Below, piece by piece: positions 56,401 through 64,000 of a stretch of 64,000 nucleotides of DNA (position 1 is its first letter; each line of letters begins with the position of its first letter). A model generated the notes under the pieces. The model searched no databases. It worked only from the letters and a program-made list of their open reading frames with translations, and had not been told where the DNA came from. The position numbers and the translations under genes were made by a program. This DNA comes from Marivirga tractuosa DSM 4126 (GTDB lineage Bacteria > Bacteroidota > Bacteroidia > Cytophagales > Cyclobacteriaceae), in NCBI RefSeq assembly GCF_000183425.1, contig NC_014759.1, positions 1,178,001 to 1,242,000 on the forward strand. The letters are read 5' to 3'.

Positions 56401-56578
56401 TGTAATTTCCATTCAAATCAGTATTCACACCTTGCGAAGTACCTTTCAATAAAACATTCACACCTGGTAAGCCATCTCCTGATCCTGCGTCAGTTACTTT
56501 ACCGCTTACGGTGCGATCCTGCGCCCATGCATGTAGCACGAACACCAACATGAGACATGTTAATAGAATCTTCTTCAT
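53447..56578 (-). CDS. SusC/RagA-family TonB-linked outer-membrane protein
   Basis: 1043 residues. Signal peptide ending AWAQ, then the carboxypeptidase-regulatory-like domain (VSGKVTDAGSGDGLPGVNVLLKGTSQG, about 22-100), the TonB box/plug with VVVTALGIEREQKSLGY, LQGKIAGVQIGG, and RGANSIAGNNQPLFVVDGTPID, and finally a long beta-barrel ending in a Phe (GFKVSLGF). It imports the ligand captured by SusD using TonB energy. First gene of the SusC-SusD-lipoprotein operon; promoter candidate at 56616-56645. Confidence 0.95.
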   Translation of the reverse strand: MKKILLTCLMLVFVLHAWAQDRTVSGKVTDAGSGDGLPGVNVLLKGTSQGVNTDLNGNYKISVPSDGGTLVFTFIGMANKEVEIGSRSVIDVAMEADVRQLSEVVVTALGIEREQKSLGYSVQEVGGDEIVKAGETNIVNSLQGKIAGVQIGGNSGALGGSSRILIRGANSIAGNNQPLFVVDGTPIDNSNFNSTAQSRGASGYDYGNAAQDINPEDIESMSVLKGASAAALYGNRASNGVIIITTKKGKKGKGIGVNVNSGVTFANPLVLPDYQNEYGGGFGPFGTNEDGQQIVSFAVDQSWGPRLDGRPVRQWYSYYEDHPNFGEETPWEAHPDNIEKFYQTQVTFNNNVSFSGANDKGSFRMSFTNLDQKGIMPNSKMTRNTVNFNGSYFLTDKLSANATVNYVQSRAKGRPQQGYGDLIVQFNHFGQRQLSDSELQNYIVEATGEQRSWNRISESNSFPLYADNPYWIRNKNLQNDGRDRVFGNIGLTYDFTENLSLSGRVLTDFYTDRREGRIAEGSVGQSFYSEDVRQVSETNMDLILKYDGEINDQISLSTFVGGNIRMDKYDRNDGNTQGGLSVPGFYNLENSIDRNVLTDFTSERQINSWFASLTMGYEDLVFLDATLRNDVSSTLPEGSNSYFYPSVSGTFIFSELDALSGGDVFSFGKLRASVAQVGNDTDPYRISTVYAPGQNFGPNPAYSLPGTLNNPNLRPEQTNSYEVGTELRFLSDRLVFDATYYNNVSTDQIFEVDVSAASGYNAQIINAGKMVNQGLELSLSGAIVQNQDFQWNALINWAKNDNRVEELAEGIDNYRLANELFGVVSLDARVGERYGTIYGADFVRDDNGNKVIGSNGNYLATSSPQALGSVLADFTGGVRNSFTYKGVNLSFLVDFQKGGALHSVTNLFAKYSGMTTETVEGNIRQVGLIADGVTEGGEENTTVIDPISFFQGHFGLGGAHVYDASFVKLREVVLSYSLPTSIISNTPFTKINLAVEGRNLAILSKKIPHLDPENVTNSGNIQGLEGGALPSLRSYGFKVSLGF

Positions 56579-56615
56579 TACTGTTTGTTTAGGTTAAAAA
56601 TTTATTTACTCAAAA

Positions 56616-56645
56616 CAAACTTAACAAAGATTTAACGCAGGCAAA
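56616..56645 (-). promoter_or_regulatory. SusC operon promoter candidate
   Basis: On the minus strand TTTG (56645-56642) and TAAGTTTG (56623-56616) are 18 bases apart and lie about 38 bases before the SusC start codon. The rest of the 333-base gap 56579-56911 is AT-rich with no gene seen. Confidence 0.45.
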
Positions 56646-56911
56646 ACTTTACACCAACGAATATGAACTTATTCAATATAATAAAAGAATTTTTCACTAA
56701 TAACTAAATTAGATATTGAAATATTTCAACTCACGAAAAAAAATCAATTTTTAGCAATTTTTGCAGTTTATTTAGCCTCAATTCACATATTTTTTTCAGT
56801 AAAAACATATAAAAATAATCATAATTTTAGCTAACTATCGAAAATATGAAAAACACATACATTTTTACATGAGGATCAACTAACACATTATTACAACACC
56901 GTATACATATA

Positions 56912-57229
56912 TTAATTTAATTTTTCTTCTGTCTCTGGGTTTATAAAAACAAAGCCCCTAGCATCATTGCCTTCATGAAATTGCACTTCCATTCCTATAA
57001 TGTACATCACATGACTTTTATCGATGTATACGGGTATATCCTCAATCTCAAAAGTTTTATCAGACTCTTTGGGTTTATCGAAACCTAACATATAATTCAT
57101 TCCTGCAGCACTACAGCCTCCACCGCCACGCACACCAACGCGCAACCCATAGCCTTCTGGAATATTTTTATTCTCCATTATATTTTTCACTTCTTTTAAA
57201 GCTTCTTTTGAGATTTTAACTGGAATCAT
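56912..57229 (-). CDS. HesB/IscA-family protein lacking the C-terminal CxC
   Basis: 105 residues of the HesB/IscA (A-type carrier) fold: VKISKEALKEVKNIME, GYGLRVGVRGGGGCSAAGMNYMLGFD, VYIDKSHVMYIIGMEVQF and GFVFINPE. The first conserved Cys is present (about residue 39), but the usual C-terminal CGCG is absent; the protein ends EKLN. Bacteroidota often encode this shortened form. Classical A-type proteins carry Fe-S clusters through three Cys, so this version probably binds iron or clusters differently or serves another role. Single gene, divergent from the one at 57347. Confidence 0.85.
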   Translation of the reverse strand: MIPVKISKEALKEVKNIMENKNIPEGYGLRVGVRGGGGCSAAGMNYMLGFDKPKESDKTFEIEDIPVYIDKSHVMYIIGMEVQFHEGNDARGFVFINPETEEKLN

Positions 57230-57313
57230 AAATTATGAATTTTAATACATGAACGAACAAGCAAAAACAAAAGTTTGACCTACCTACTTGCTTTTATTTG
57301 CTGCGAAATTAAC

Positions 57314-57321
57314 TAAATTTG
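57314..57321 (+). promoter_or_regulatory. TAAATTTG promoter -7 element
   Basis: TAAATTTG matches TAnnTTTG, 25 bases before the ATG at 57347, with TTG motifs 13 and 23 bases upstream, the second possibly the -33 element. Confidence 0.45.
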
Positions 57322-57346
57322 AACATCATCATAGAATAAGAAATTT

Positions 57347-57868
57347 ATGGAGCCGATTTGGGACTTATTTAAAATCATCATTCCAGCTGGAATCGTTTTG
57401 TACGCCATGTTTTTAACTGTCAAAACCATGTTACAGAAACAAAATGAAGCTAAGATCATTGAAATAAAAGCCAAAAACAAAGAAATTGTTCTACCAATTA
57501 GGCTTCAAGCTTATGAAAGAATGAGCCTTTTCTTGGAAAGGATTTCTCCAGATCAAATTATTAAGCGAGTTCAGAAAAGCGACATGAATGTGGCCGAACT
57601 TCAATATTTATTGCTAAACGAGATTAGAGAAGAGTTTAACCATAACTTGTCTCAGCAAGTCTATATGAGTGATGAAGCTTGGAAAATCATAAAAAATGCC
57701 AAAGAAGAACTGATTATGGTAGTGAATCAATCAGCAAAAGCCTTGGATCCTGAAGCCAAAAGTATAGAACTAGTTAAAAGAATTTACGAAGAATCATTGG
57801 ATAAAAAGATTGACAATATAGAATATGGACTTAGTTTTCTTAAAAATGAGATTCAGCAGGAATTTTGA
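57347..57868 (+). CDS. Conserved membrane-anchored helical protein (DUF7935-like)
   Basis: 173 residues. One N-terminal transmembrane helix (about 8-28, IIIPAGIVLYAMFLTV) followed by a long helical cytoplasmic part: EAKIIEIKAKNKEIVLPIRLQAYERMSLFLERISPDQ and REEFNHNLSQQVYMSDEAW. This combination occurs in many Bacteroidota as an uncharacterised family. A scaffold or regulator role is possible but unproven. Confidence 0.75.
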   Translation: MEPIWDLFKIIIPAGIVLYAMFLTVKTMLQKQNEAKIIEIKAKNKEIVLPIRLQAYERMSLFLERISPDQIIKRVQKSDMNVAELQYLLLNEIREEFNHNLSQQVYMSDEAWKIIKNAKEELIMVVNQSAKALDPEAKSIELVKRIYEESLDKKIDNIEYGLSFLKNEIQQEF

Positions 57869-57980
57869 TTAGAATTATAAGATTTAAGCATCAAGTTATA
57901 AAAAACAAAAATTTATTTTTTAGTCTTCTGCGAAAGAATTCCACATTTATTCCAAACAATCCCCTATTATTTTCTCAAAA

Positions 57981-58439
57981 TCACTTTTCTTCGGTGAGTT
58001 CTAGAAACTGATCTATTTTATCATTGTCAATTGTAACAGATAAATCATAAAGGGCTATTTTCCATTCATCTTCCTTAAATACTAAAACAGCTGTTCCTTT
58101 ACATATACCCATCCAAGTATCTAGTTTTTCATTGAGCCAGGCTGTATTTCCATCTTCAGAAAAATATACATCCCTTTGAATAGCTGTGAACGACCATGCG
58201 GATTCCCTTTGGAAATATTCATTTGCCCACTCTGCCATTTCATCTCTAGTCCATTTTTCAGTTTTATCAGTACCTAAATAAACACCTTTTTCAGCCATAC
58301 TTCCAAAAAATACGTCTTCATCAGCTGTAGCAGCAGCTTTATGCCAATCATCCATGAATTGATTCACCGTTTCTAGCGGAGTTTGAGCAAACAAATAAGC
58401 AGGAAAAAGTAGGGCGAAAATAATTAAGGAAGTTCTCAT
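57981..58439 (-). CDS. Secreted SnoaL/NTF2-like (DUF4440-type) protein
   Basis: 152 residues. Signal peptide ends LFAQ (about residue 19). The mature part has the small cone-shaped NTF2-like fold: ETVNQFMDDWHKAAATADEDVFF, TRDEMAEWANEYF and GTAVLVFKEDEWKIALYDLSV. Such proteins bind small ligands; no catalytic residues can be assigned. It lies 59 bases after the barrel-like gene at 58499 on the same strand. Confidence 0.82.
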   Translation of the reverse strand: MRTSLIIFALLFPAYLFAQTPLETVNQFMDDWHKAAATADEDVFFGSMAEKGVYLGTDKTEKWTRDEMAEWANEYFQRESAWSFTAIQRDVYFSEDGNTAWLNEKLDTWMGICKGTAVLVFKEDEWKIALYDLSVTIDNDKIDQFLELTEEK

Positions 58440-58498
58440 TTGTATAAATGTTTAAATATATGAACATAGAACTAAATACAATTATAGTAAATTGATCT

Positions 58499-59389
58499 CT
58501 ACAATTTCACTGTTATGGCAATAAAAGGAATACCAAAAGGGATTACTTCTGCTATTTCTTGATTAAATAAAAACCCTAAATCATAGCTTGCCGTCTCGGT
58601 TAGATATCTCCCACCATAAAAAATAATAATTTCATTATTATCATTCTGAAGAGGAACGTAAAAACCTTCTGAAACTATCATTAATTTCTTTGAAATACGA
58701 GCCATACCTGCTAAGGAATAAAATGGATCTAATCTTTCGAAATCACTTAAGGCTCCCCAATATACCGTTCCAGTTATATTTAAATCTGGTTCCCCTATTG
58801 TTATTCCAGTATTTATAAATGCTGCAGCAGCACCGCCTTCTTCAAAAGAAGTGCCAGCAAAAGCATCCAAGCCAATCTTATATCGCACATTTCTCCCCAA
58901 TTGGGTAGTGAATTGAGGATTCACATAAATAATTGGTACTCTTAACACCAATGCCCACAGACTGGTACCTACGCCTATTGAAAAATTATCGGTTACACCT
59001 CTATGATAGGTCATAGGGTTATTCCTTAAATAATCCCCACCTTTTTCATAGTTAAAAGCACTGGTTCCTACCATGTATCTGACAGCATTAACTTGTTTTA
59101 ATCGTTCCTCAGCTTCACTATCATTCTCTTGGTTATCATCTAAGGTACTAATAGTTTTAATTCGTTGTGTTGGTATTTTTAATATCCCAACACTTTCGGT
59201 CTCTATTTCAAGAAAATCCTTGTTTTGACTGATGAAATAGCCTTTGTAGATTTCTCCTGTTTTTGTGTGAACTACTATTTTTGCCTTAGATTTATTTGAA
59301 GTTTCTTCTATTTTCGGATCTTCAATTTGGGCATTGCTTATTAGGCTTGTAAAAAACAACAATATGAAAAGGAAGTATAGTTTTTTCAT
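58499..59389 (-). CDS. Secreted protein: LSm-like N-terminal domain plus outer-membrane-barrel-like C-terminus
   Basis: 296 residues. Signal peptide ends ISNAQ (about residue 21). Residues about 37-78 (IVVHTKTGEIYKGYFISQ, LEIETESVGILKIPTQRI) read like an LSm/SH3-type small barrel as found in many Bacteroidota exported proteins. From about residue 105 the pattern of alternating strands and the aromatic/Gly ends (FSIGVGTSL, YKIGLDAFAGTSF, YDLGFLFNQE, final AITVKL) suggests an outer-membrane beta barrel or a related beta protein. Function unknown. Confidence 0.7.
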   Translation of the reverse strand: MKKLYFLFILLFFTSLISNAQIEDPKIEETSNKSKAKIVVHTKTGEIYKGYFISQNKDFLEIETESVGILKIPTQRIKTISTLDDNQENDSEAEERLKQVNAVRYMVGTSAFNYEKGGDYLRNNPMTYHRGVTDNFSIGVGTSLWALVLRVPIIYVNPQFTTQLGRNVRYKIGLDAFAGTSFEEGGAAAAFINTGITIGEPDLNITGTVYWGALSDFERLDPFYSLAGMARISKKLMIVSEGFYVPLQNDNNEIIIFYGGRYLTETASYDLGFLFNQEIAEVIPFGIPFIAITVKL

Positions 59390-59572
59390 AAGAAATAGAT
59401 ATTAAAAATTTAGATTCGAATTTAGAACAACCGAAAATTTTAAATCAAAGAACCCATCCCAGTAGATACGGGGCAAATTGTTACCATCAAAAAGCAAATA
59501 TTATATTCATAGAAAAACAAAATCGGTTCAAATATTGTAAATTTACCAAACGTTTAAATATCAAAAAGTATT

Positions 59573-59794
59573 ATGATAAATCCACATAAAAATAGTCAAA
59601 TAAAAGCAAACAACATCAGGTTATGGGTAGGCGTTATAAGTTTAGTTGTTGCTTGGAGTCTATTCATATATAAAGAGCTACTGCAAGACTTATACTTAAT
59701 ATTAATTGGGGCTTTTACCATTTATACAATATTTGCGTATATATGGATACCAATTCAGAAGAATAAAAAGTTGAGAGAATCAGAAGATGAGTAA
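59573..59794 (+). CDS. Small two-helix membrane protein
   Basis: 73 residues with two membrane helices (about 16-34 and 40-58) and a charged tail. Family not recognised. It overlaps the next gene by eight bases and starts a run of five genes with overlapping ends. Confidence 0.6.
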   Translation: MINPHKNSQIKANNIRLWVGVISLVVAWSLFIYKELLQDLYLILIGAFTIYTIFAYIWIPIQKNKKLRESEDE

Positions 59795-60191
59795 AAGATT
59801 GACCTATAAGAATGCTTTTAAGAGAGCTTCTAGAGTTCTAGCTGACAAACGATTAAGTAATAGACTTATAACTCAAGCAAAAGAAACTTTAACAAGTCGC
59901 GCTAAAGCATCTGAAAAAATCTCACATATAAAAAACAAAATCTTTACACTAATCCGATTGGTAAAAGCCTACACTAAAGGTAAATACAAGGATATATCCT
60001 TTAAGAGTATGCTTTACACAGTGGGTGTTCTCATTTATTTTATAACTCCAACGGATATCATACCTGATTTCATCCCTATTTCTGGTTTTCTTGATGACGC
60101 TTCCCTTATTCTATGGCTTTATGGTCATTTAGGTCAAGAATTGCAACAATTTAAAGCTTGGGAGAGTAAGCAAGAAGAAAAGGAAAGTTAA
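59787..60191 (+). CDS. YkvA-like DUF1232 membrane protein
   Basis: 134 residues. The C-terminal half has the DUF1232 signature: SMLYTVGVLIYFITPTDIIPDFIP and ISGFLDDASLILWLYGHLGQEL, with one or two membrane helices and the PxDxIPDFIP turn. Membrane-associated, function unknown. Its stop overlaps the next start by one base (TAATG). Confidence 0.88.
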   Translation: MSKRLTYKNAFKRASRVLADKRLSNRLITQAKETLTSRAKASEKISHIKNKIFTLIRLVKAYTKGKYKDISFKSMLYTVGVLIYFITPTDIIPDFIPISGFLDDASLILWLYGHLGQELQQFKAWESKQEEKES

Positions 60192-60802
60192 TGACTGAAA
60201 ACACTACCCATTCAATGAAAGTTGACGCTTTTTCAAAAGGTATCGACTATCCATCTTATAGAAGCTTAATAAAATCCTTGCTTGCTGAAAACAAAACTAC
60301 GGGAACTAATCATTCTGAAGCTATGATCGCTTACACGAAAATGAATGATCAGCGAATGAATAGATGGGATAAGAAACTACTTTTAGAAAACGAGCTTATC
60401 GACAACCTAAAATCTTTACCCAAATCTAAGTGGTTGGTGATTACGGAAGCTTGGTGTGGAGATGCCGCTCAAAACATTCCATTTATTGCTAAGCTTGCTT
60501 CAGAAAACCCCAAAATTGATTTAAGATTCATTATGCGAGATGAACATCCAGAGATAATGGATCAATACCTTACCAATGGTGCCAAATCTATCCCTATTCT
60601 TGTTATGATGGATGAAAATTTTCAGGATTTAGCAGTATGGGGACCTCGACCAGAACCCGTTCAAAAAATGGTGATGGCGGCAAAAGAAAAGCCTGATTTG
60701 GATCAGCCAAAATTTATTGAAAGCATTCACAAATGGTATGCAGTGGATAAAAGCCAGACGATTTCGAATGAATTTAAACAATTATTAAACACTATGAAAT
60801 AA
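60191..60802 (+). CDS. Thioredoxin-fold protein with single active-site Cys
   Basis: 203 residues of thioredoxin-family type. The central ITEAWCGDAAQNIPFIAKLA has Cys at about residue 90, but the second Cys of a CxxC is Ala, so it may act as a monothiol protein, not as a usual thiol-disulfide exchanger. SIPILVMMDENF holds the cis-Pro. Similar proteins are found in Bacteroidota and Bacillota. No signal peptide. The next start overlaps the stop (TAATG). Confidence 0.82.
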   Translation: MTENTTHSMKVDAFSKGIDYPSYRSLIKSLLAENKTTGTNHSEAMIAYTKMNDQRMNRWDKKLLLENELIDNLKSLPKSKWLVITEAWCGDAAQNIPFIAKLASENPKIDLRFIMRDEHPEIMDQYLTNGAKSIPILVMMDENFQDLAVWGPRPEPVQKMVMAAKEKPDLDQPKFIESIHKWYAVDKSQTISNEFKQLLNTMK

Positions 60803-61464
60803 TGGCAAAAACAGCGTTAATTGCAGGAGCAACAGGTTTAGTAGGAGGTCATCTTTTAGATTTATTGCTGGAAGATGACAGTTATTCAGTAGTCAAAGTT
60901 TTAAGCCGCAGAACATTGGGCGGGGATGATGAAAAATTGAAAGAAATCATCATTGAAGATTTTGACAAAATGGAAAGCCATTCCAACGAGCTAAAAGCAG
61001 ATGATTATTTTTGTTGCTTAGGAACTACCATGAAGAAAGCTGGGAGCAAATCAGCTTTCAAAAAGGTAGATTTTCAATATCCTACCACTTTAGCAGCAAT
61101 TGCGAGGGAAAACAATGCAAATTCATTTCACTTAATCTCTGCCATGGGAGCAGATTCTAGTTCCATGATATTTTACAATAAAGTAAAAGGTGAAACAGAA
61201 GATGCTGTTCAATCCATGAAGTTGGAGAAAGCATTTATTTATCGACCTTCATTTATAGCTGGAGCAAGAGCAGAAAAACGTGCAGCAGAAAAAGCCGCCC
61301 TATGGGTTGCCGATAAATTAGACTTTCTTTTCTCTGGGCCACTAAAAAAATATGCGGCAGTTCATGCTAAAACAATTGCCAATGCAATGCTAGAAACTGC
61401 TAAAAGTGGAAAAGAGAAATTCAAAATAATTCCTTCAGATGAAATAGAAAAAATAGGAAAATGA
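60802..61464 (+). CDS. NAD(P)-binding short-chain oxidoreductase (HTATIP2-like)
   Basis: 220 residues starting MAKTALIAGATGLVGGHLLDLLL, the Rossmann Gly motif (GATGLVGG). The family pattern includes CCLGTTMKKAGS, FQYPTTLAAIARENN, HLISAMGADS and FIYRPSFIAG. Distant NmrA/HTATIP2 relatives bind NADPH. Substrate unknown. Its end overlaps dtd by four bases (ATGA). Confidence 0.9.
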   Translation: MAKTALIAGATGLVGGHLLDLLLEDDSYSVVKVLSRRTLGGDDEKLKEIIIEDFDKMESHSNELKADDYFCCLGTTMKKAGSKSAFKKVDFQYPTTLAAIARENNANSFHLISAMGADSSSMIFYNKVKGETEDAVQSMKLEKAFIYRPSFIAGARAEKRAAEKAALWVADKLDFLFSGPLKKYAAVHAKTIANAMLETAKSGKEKFKIIPSDEIEKIGK

Positions 61465-61913
61465 TAGCCGTAATACAGCGAGTTACAGAAGCCTCCGTTA
61501 CCGTTGAAAATAAGGTGAAAGGAGAAATCCATAACGGATTAATGATTTTACTGGGGATAGAAGAAGTCGATAATGAAGAGGATATTGAATGGCTTAATCG
61601 CAAAATTATTAATATGCGTATTTTCAATGATGAAAATGGAGTGATGAATAAAAGTCTATTGGATATTGAAGGAGAAATTCTGCTAATAAGTCAGTTTACT
61701 TTACATGCCAGTACAAAAAAAGGGAACAGACCTTCCTACATTAAAGCTGCAAAACCTGATATTGCTATTCCGCTTTATGAAAAAATGCTTAGGTCTTTAG
61801 ATATGGCTATTCCTACCCAAATACAAAGTGGGGAATTTGGTGGTGATATGAAGGTAAGTTTGGTGAATGATGGACCTGTTACTATCATTTTGGATAGTAA
61901 AGATAAGAAGTAA
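61461..61913 (+). CDS. dtd: D-aminoacyl-tRNA deacylase
   Basis: 150 residues, normal length. DTD removes D-amino acids wrongly attached to tRNA. It starts MIAVIQRVTEASVTVENKV and carries the family blocks ISQFTLHASTKKGNRPSYIKAA, the active Thr of SQFTL, and KVSLVNDGPVTIIL near the end. Last gene in the overlapping run from 59573, converging with the RND gene at 61935. Confidence 0.95.
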   Translation: MIAVIQRVTEASVTVENKVKGEIHNGLMILLGIEEVDNEEDIEWLNRKIINMRIFNDENGVMNKSLLDIEGEILLISQFTLHASTKKGNRPSYIKAAKPDIAIPLYEKMLRSLDMAIPTQIQSGEFGGDMKVSLVNDGPVTIILDSKDKK

Positions 61914-61934
61914 GCAGCTGAAAGTTGACAATTT

Positions 61935-64000
61935 TCAATTGACATTCTTTAACAACAAAGGTAACAGAATCAAATCCGTCAGCAAAGCAAAAAGCATAGC
62001 CAAAGACAAGAATAGTCCAAGATAAAAGGTTGTTGCAAAAGAGGATAAAGTAAAAAGAATAAACCCTCCAATTATTAAAATTGAAGTAATAAGAATAGCC
62101 AATCCGGCCGATTTAAAGGTTTTGATAATACGCCATAACGGACTTTTGGCTTTTTGTTTCTTATAAGCTCCTAAAAAATGAATGGTATCATCTACCGCTA
62201 TTCCGAAAGCCACCACAAATATTATGGCAGTGGTTAATTTTAGAGGTACTCCCATAAATCCCATAATTCCTGCGGTGAACAGCAATGGAATAAAATTAGG
62301 GATTAAGCTAATCAACAACATTTTAAAAGACTTAAAATAAATCGCTAAGGCAATTGCTATCATGAAAACGGCTAGTAGCAAACCTTGCAAGAGCTCCATC
62401 GACAAGCTCTCATTACTTTTGTCAATTAAGTAAGTTGTACCCGTGATTCTGGCTTTTAAAATATCTTCATTTACTTTTCTATCAATAAATGCTTCTAATT
62501 TATGGTTCCGATTTTGTGTGTCATTTGACCCCCATTCTGGAATAAATCCTGCAATCCTTGCATACTGCCCGCTTGAATCCATCACTGCATTAGCTATTCC
62601 CCTATTGAACAATAAATTTCGTATTGATTTTTGACTTTTAAAATCCGATCTGTCTGGAAATTCATAATACCGATTTGCTCCACCCTTGTCAATTTGGTTG
62701 GCATATTTCACTAGATCTAAAGGAGAGAAGAAATTCTCAATCCCAAAAGAATCTTTTAAGTAGGTCTCAATTTTTAAAGCTTCTTGAAGATAATTATAAT
62801 CCATTACATCTTCAGCCTTCATAGCTGGCATTATTGCCATTTCCCAAGGTTTAGAGCCACCAAATACTTTATCTAGATACTTAAAATCACTTCTAACCTG
62901 AGAGTTTTCGGGCAAGTCTTTTAGCAAATAGGCATCCGATTTGAGTTGTGAAAAACCTACAACAGCAACAATTACTAGAATGAAATATATTAAAAAAACC
63001 GCCTTTCGCCCTTTAATTAATTTCATAGCCCAAAGCTTATATGGAAGTTTAATGCTTTGCCTCCTGTAGTTTCGTCTAATCAAGAGCGGTCCGAATAAAA
63101 AATTCACGCAAAAGGCAATTAAAACTCCTATTCCTGCAAAAACACCTAACTCTTGTATTGGCTGGGTAGGTAAAATCAATAAACTAAAAAAACCTAAAGC
63201 TGTAGTAATGGAAGTAAGTAAGGTGGGTGAAAACACCTTTTTTATTGCTCCTTTTAATCTTTTCAAAAAGTCTTCCTCCTCATTTTGCCGGTAAGCATTC
63301 ACTAAATGAATCGCATCAGAAGTAGAGACGAAAAGAATAATTGGAGGTATTAAAACGCTCAAAATACTTAACTCAATCTTCATAATAGCCATCAATCCTA
63401 GCAAATAAATCAAAGAGGAAAGGCTCATTAGTAGAGGTAAAAGCATTATATTGAAAGAGCGATAAATAAGCAGTAGCAGAATGATGGTTACTAAAATCCC
63501 TAATCCTAAAAAAATACTGAAATCTGAACGGATATGGTCAATAAAGCTTTTTTGAGCCACTAGTTTCCCAACCAGCCGGTAATCTTCAATTTTATGTTGG
63601 ATTAAAGAGGATTTCAAACTGCTGAAGAATACTTGCTCATTCTTGGGCGATTTGAAATGCTTGTGGTTAAGCTGAATAATAAGTGATGATGCATCTTTGG
63701 CAACAAAATTACTGTAGAGCGGATGACTCATTATTCTTGAACTATCACTTTCTAGCTTTTCGGAATCCTGACTATGAATCAATGGAATAGCTGTAATTCC
63801 ATAAGGTGATTTAATTAAATGCTTTAGATCAAATATGGATTGCGTACCAACTAGACCACCAATAGAATCTAACCCATTTTTCCAGTTTTCTACCTTTGTT
63901 AAAAATTCAGTATCAAATACAGAAGGATGATGTTCAATAGTGATTAATAAATAATCATTATCATAGCCAAATTTCTCAACATGTTTTTCGAAGAACACTT
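61935..64000 (-). CDS. RND/MMPL-family transporter, N-terminus beyond window
   Basis: About 688 codons are in the window with no start in view; the frame is open at base 64000, so the true start is to the right. Two sets of membrane helices are visible around residues 155-310 and 525-680, separated by a large soluble loop (about 330-510). LGILVTIILLLLIYRSFNIML and IFVVAFGIAVDDTIHFLGAYKK have the RND helix-4 type Asp pair. This is the exporter superfamily that includes MMPL and Patched-like lipid exporters. Substrate not known. An N-terminal loop before the first set suggests that the first helix lies outside the window. Confidence 0.88.
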   Translation of the reverse strand, partial: VFFEKHVEKFGYDNDYLLITIEHHPSVFDTEFLTKVENWKNGLDSIGGLVGTQSIFDLKHLIKSPYGITAIPLIHSQDSEKLESDSSRIMSHPLYSNFVAKDASSLIIQLNHKHFKSPKNEQVFFSSLKSSLIQHKIEDYRLVGKLVAQKSFIDHIRSDFSIFLGLGILVTIILLLLIYRSFNIMLLPLLMSLSSLIYLLGLMAIMKIELSILSVLIPPIILFVSTSDAIHLVNAYRQNEEEDFLKRLKGAIKKVFSPTLLTSITTALGFFSLLILPTQPIQELGVFAGIGVLIAFCVNFLFGPLLIRRNYRRQSIKLPYKLWAMKLIKGRKAVFLIYFILVIVAVVGFSQLKSDAYLLKDLPENSQVRSDFKYLDKVFGGSKPWEMAIMPAMKAEDVMDYNYLQEALKIETYLKDSFGIENFFSPLDLVKYANQIDKGGANRYYEFPDRSDFKSQKSIRNLLFNRGIANAVMDSSGQYARIAGFIPEWGSNDTQNRNHKLEAFIDRKVNEDILKARITGTTYLIDKSNESLSMELLQGLLLAVFMIAIALAIYFKSFKMLLISLIPNFIPLLFTAGIMGFMGVPLKLTTAIIFVVAFGIAVDDTIHFLGAYKKQKAKSPLWRIIKTFKSAGLAILITSILIIGGFILFTLSSFATTFYLGLFLSLAMLFALLTDLILLPLLLKNVN

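Noticed and set aside
61913..61946. TTGACA-like tandem (TTGACAATTTTCAATTGACA) after dtd
   Set aside because: Short AT-rich repeat in a convergent gap; a similar pattern at about 4379-4396 suggests general low complexity, not a promoter.
1..64000. tRNA, rRNA, CRISPR arrays, insertion sequences, prophage, replication origin
   Set aside because: None found by reading; no cloverleaf-like sequences, no regularly spaced repeats, no transposase or integrase genes. A small RNA gene could still have been missed.

Overview
The window is about 64 kb of AT-rich bacterial chromosome from a Bacteroidota member, most likely a marine-type Cytophagales (Marivirga/Fulvivirga-like; genus not certain). The reasons are SusC/SusD-type outer-membrane genes, three large or medium secreted proteins with type IX secretion (T9SS) C-terminal sorting domains, a PorD/DUF4835 gene, many lipoproteins, TAnnTTTG-type promoters, and the gene order bamD-rpoZ-coaBC-porD-recN. 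I see no rRNA, tRNA, CRISPR array, integrase, transposase or prophage. Most of the region is ordinary core chromosome with a few accessory islands.

Layout. 1-5.3 kb: a lipoprotein cut by the window edge, a zinc-peptidase-like lipoprotein, two small hypothetical genes, a broken DUF7218-like gene and a sterol-desaturase-family enzyme. 5.3-5.8 kb: a gene-free cluster of palindromes (REP-like). 5.8-10.2 kb: DUF779 protein + aldehyde dehydrogenase, a divergent AraC regulator, glutaminase. 10.4-14.5 kb: MFS transporter, small conserved protein, then a three-gene lipoprotein module (diheme MbnH/MauG-like, MbnP-like, amicyanin-like cupredoxin). 14.7-28 kb: secreted aminopeptidase P, Lon-N protein, a 2097-residue T9SS cargo with lamin-tail and OB-like domains, VF530 protein, malate dehydrogenase, cNMP-binding protein, TilS, OstA-like LPS-transport protein. 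29-35 kb: small T9SS cargo, BamD, omega-like RNA polymerase subunit, CoaBC, PorD, RecN. 35-46.5 kb: LuxE-like protein, lipoprotein, M48 and M23 peptidases, FAH hydrolase, Bcp, split transketolase with a VWA gene between its halves, prenyl synthase, alpha/beta hydrolase. 46.5-56.6 kb: a BNR/sortilin-like T9SS cargo with lipoprotein, then a SusC-SusD-lipoprotein operon. 56.9-64 kb: HesB/IscA protein, small hypothetical genes, a tightly overlapping five-gene run ending in dtd, and an RND/MMPL transporter cut by the right edge.

Two observations stand out. First, the MbnH-MbnP-cupredoxin set looks like an outer-membrane-anchored copper/redox module outside any methanobactin context. Second, three conserved genes (mbnH-like, coaBC, recN) each lose frame by exactly one missing base inside a poly-A/T tract, and adding one base restores normal-length proteins. 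That points either to homopolymer under-calling or to slippage. Start codons were moved downstream of the longest open frame wherever a lipobox, signal peptide or TAnnTTTG element made this the better choice. All functional names rest on motif and family recognition by eye; no search was run.
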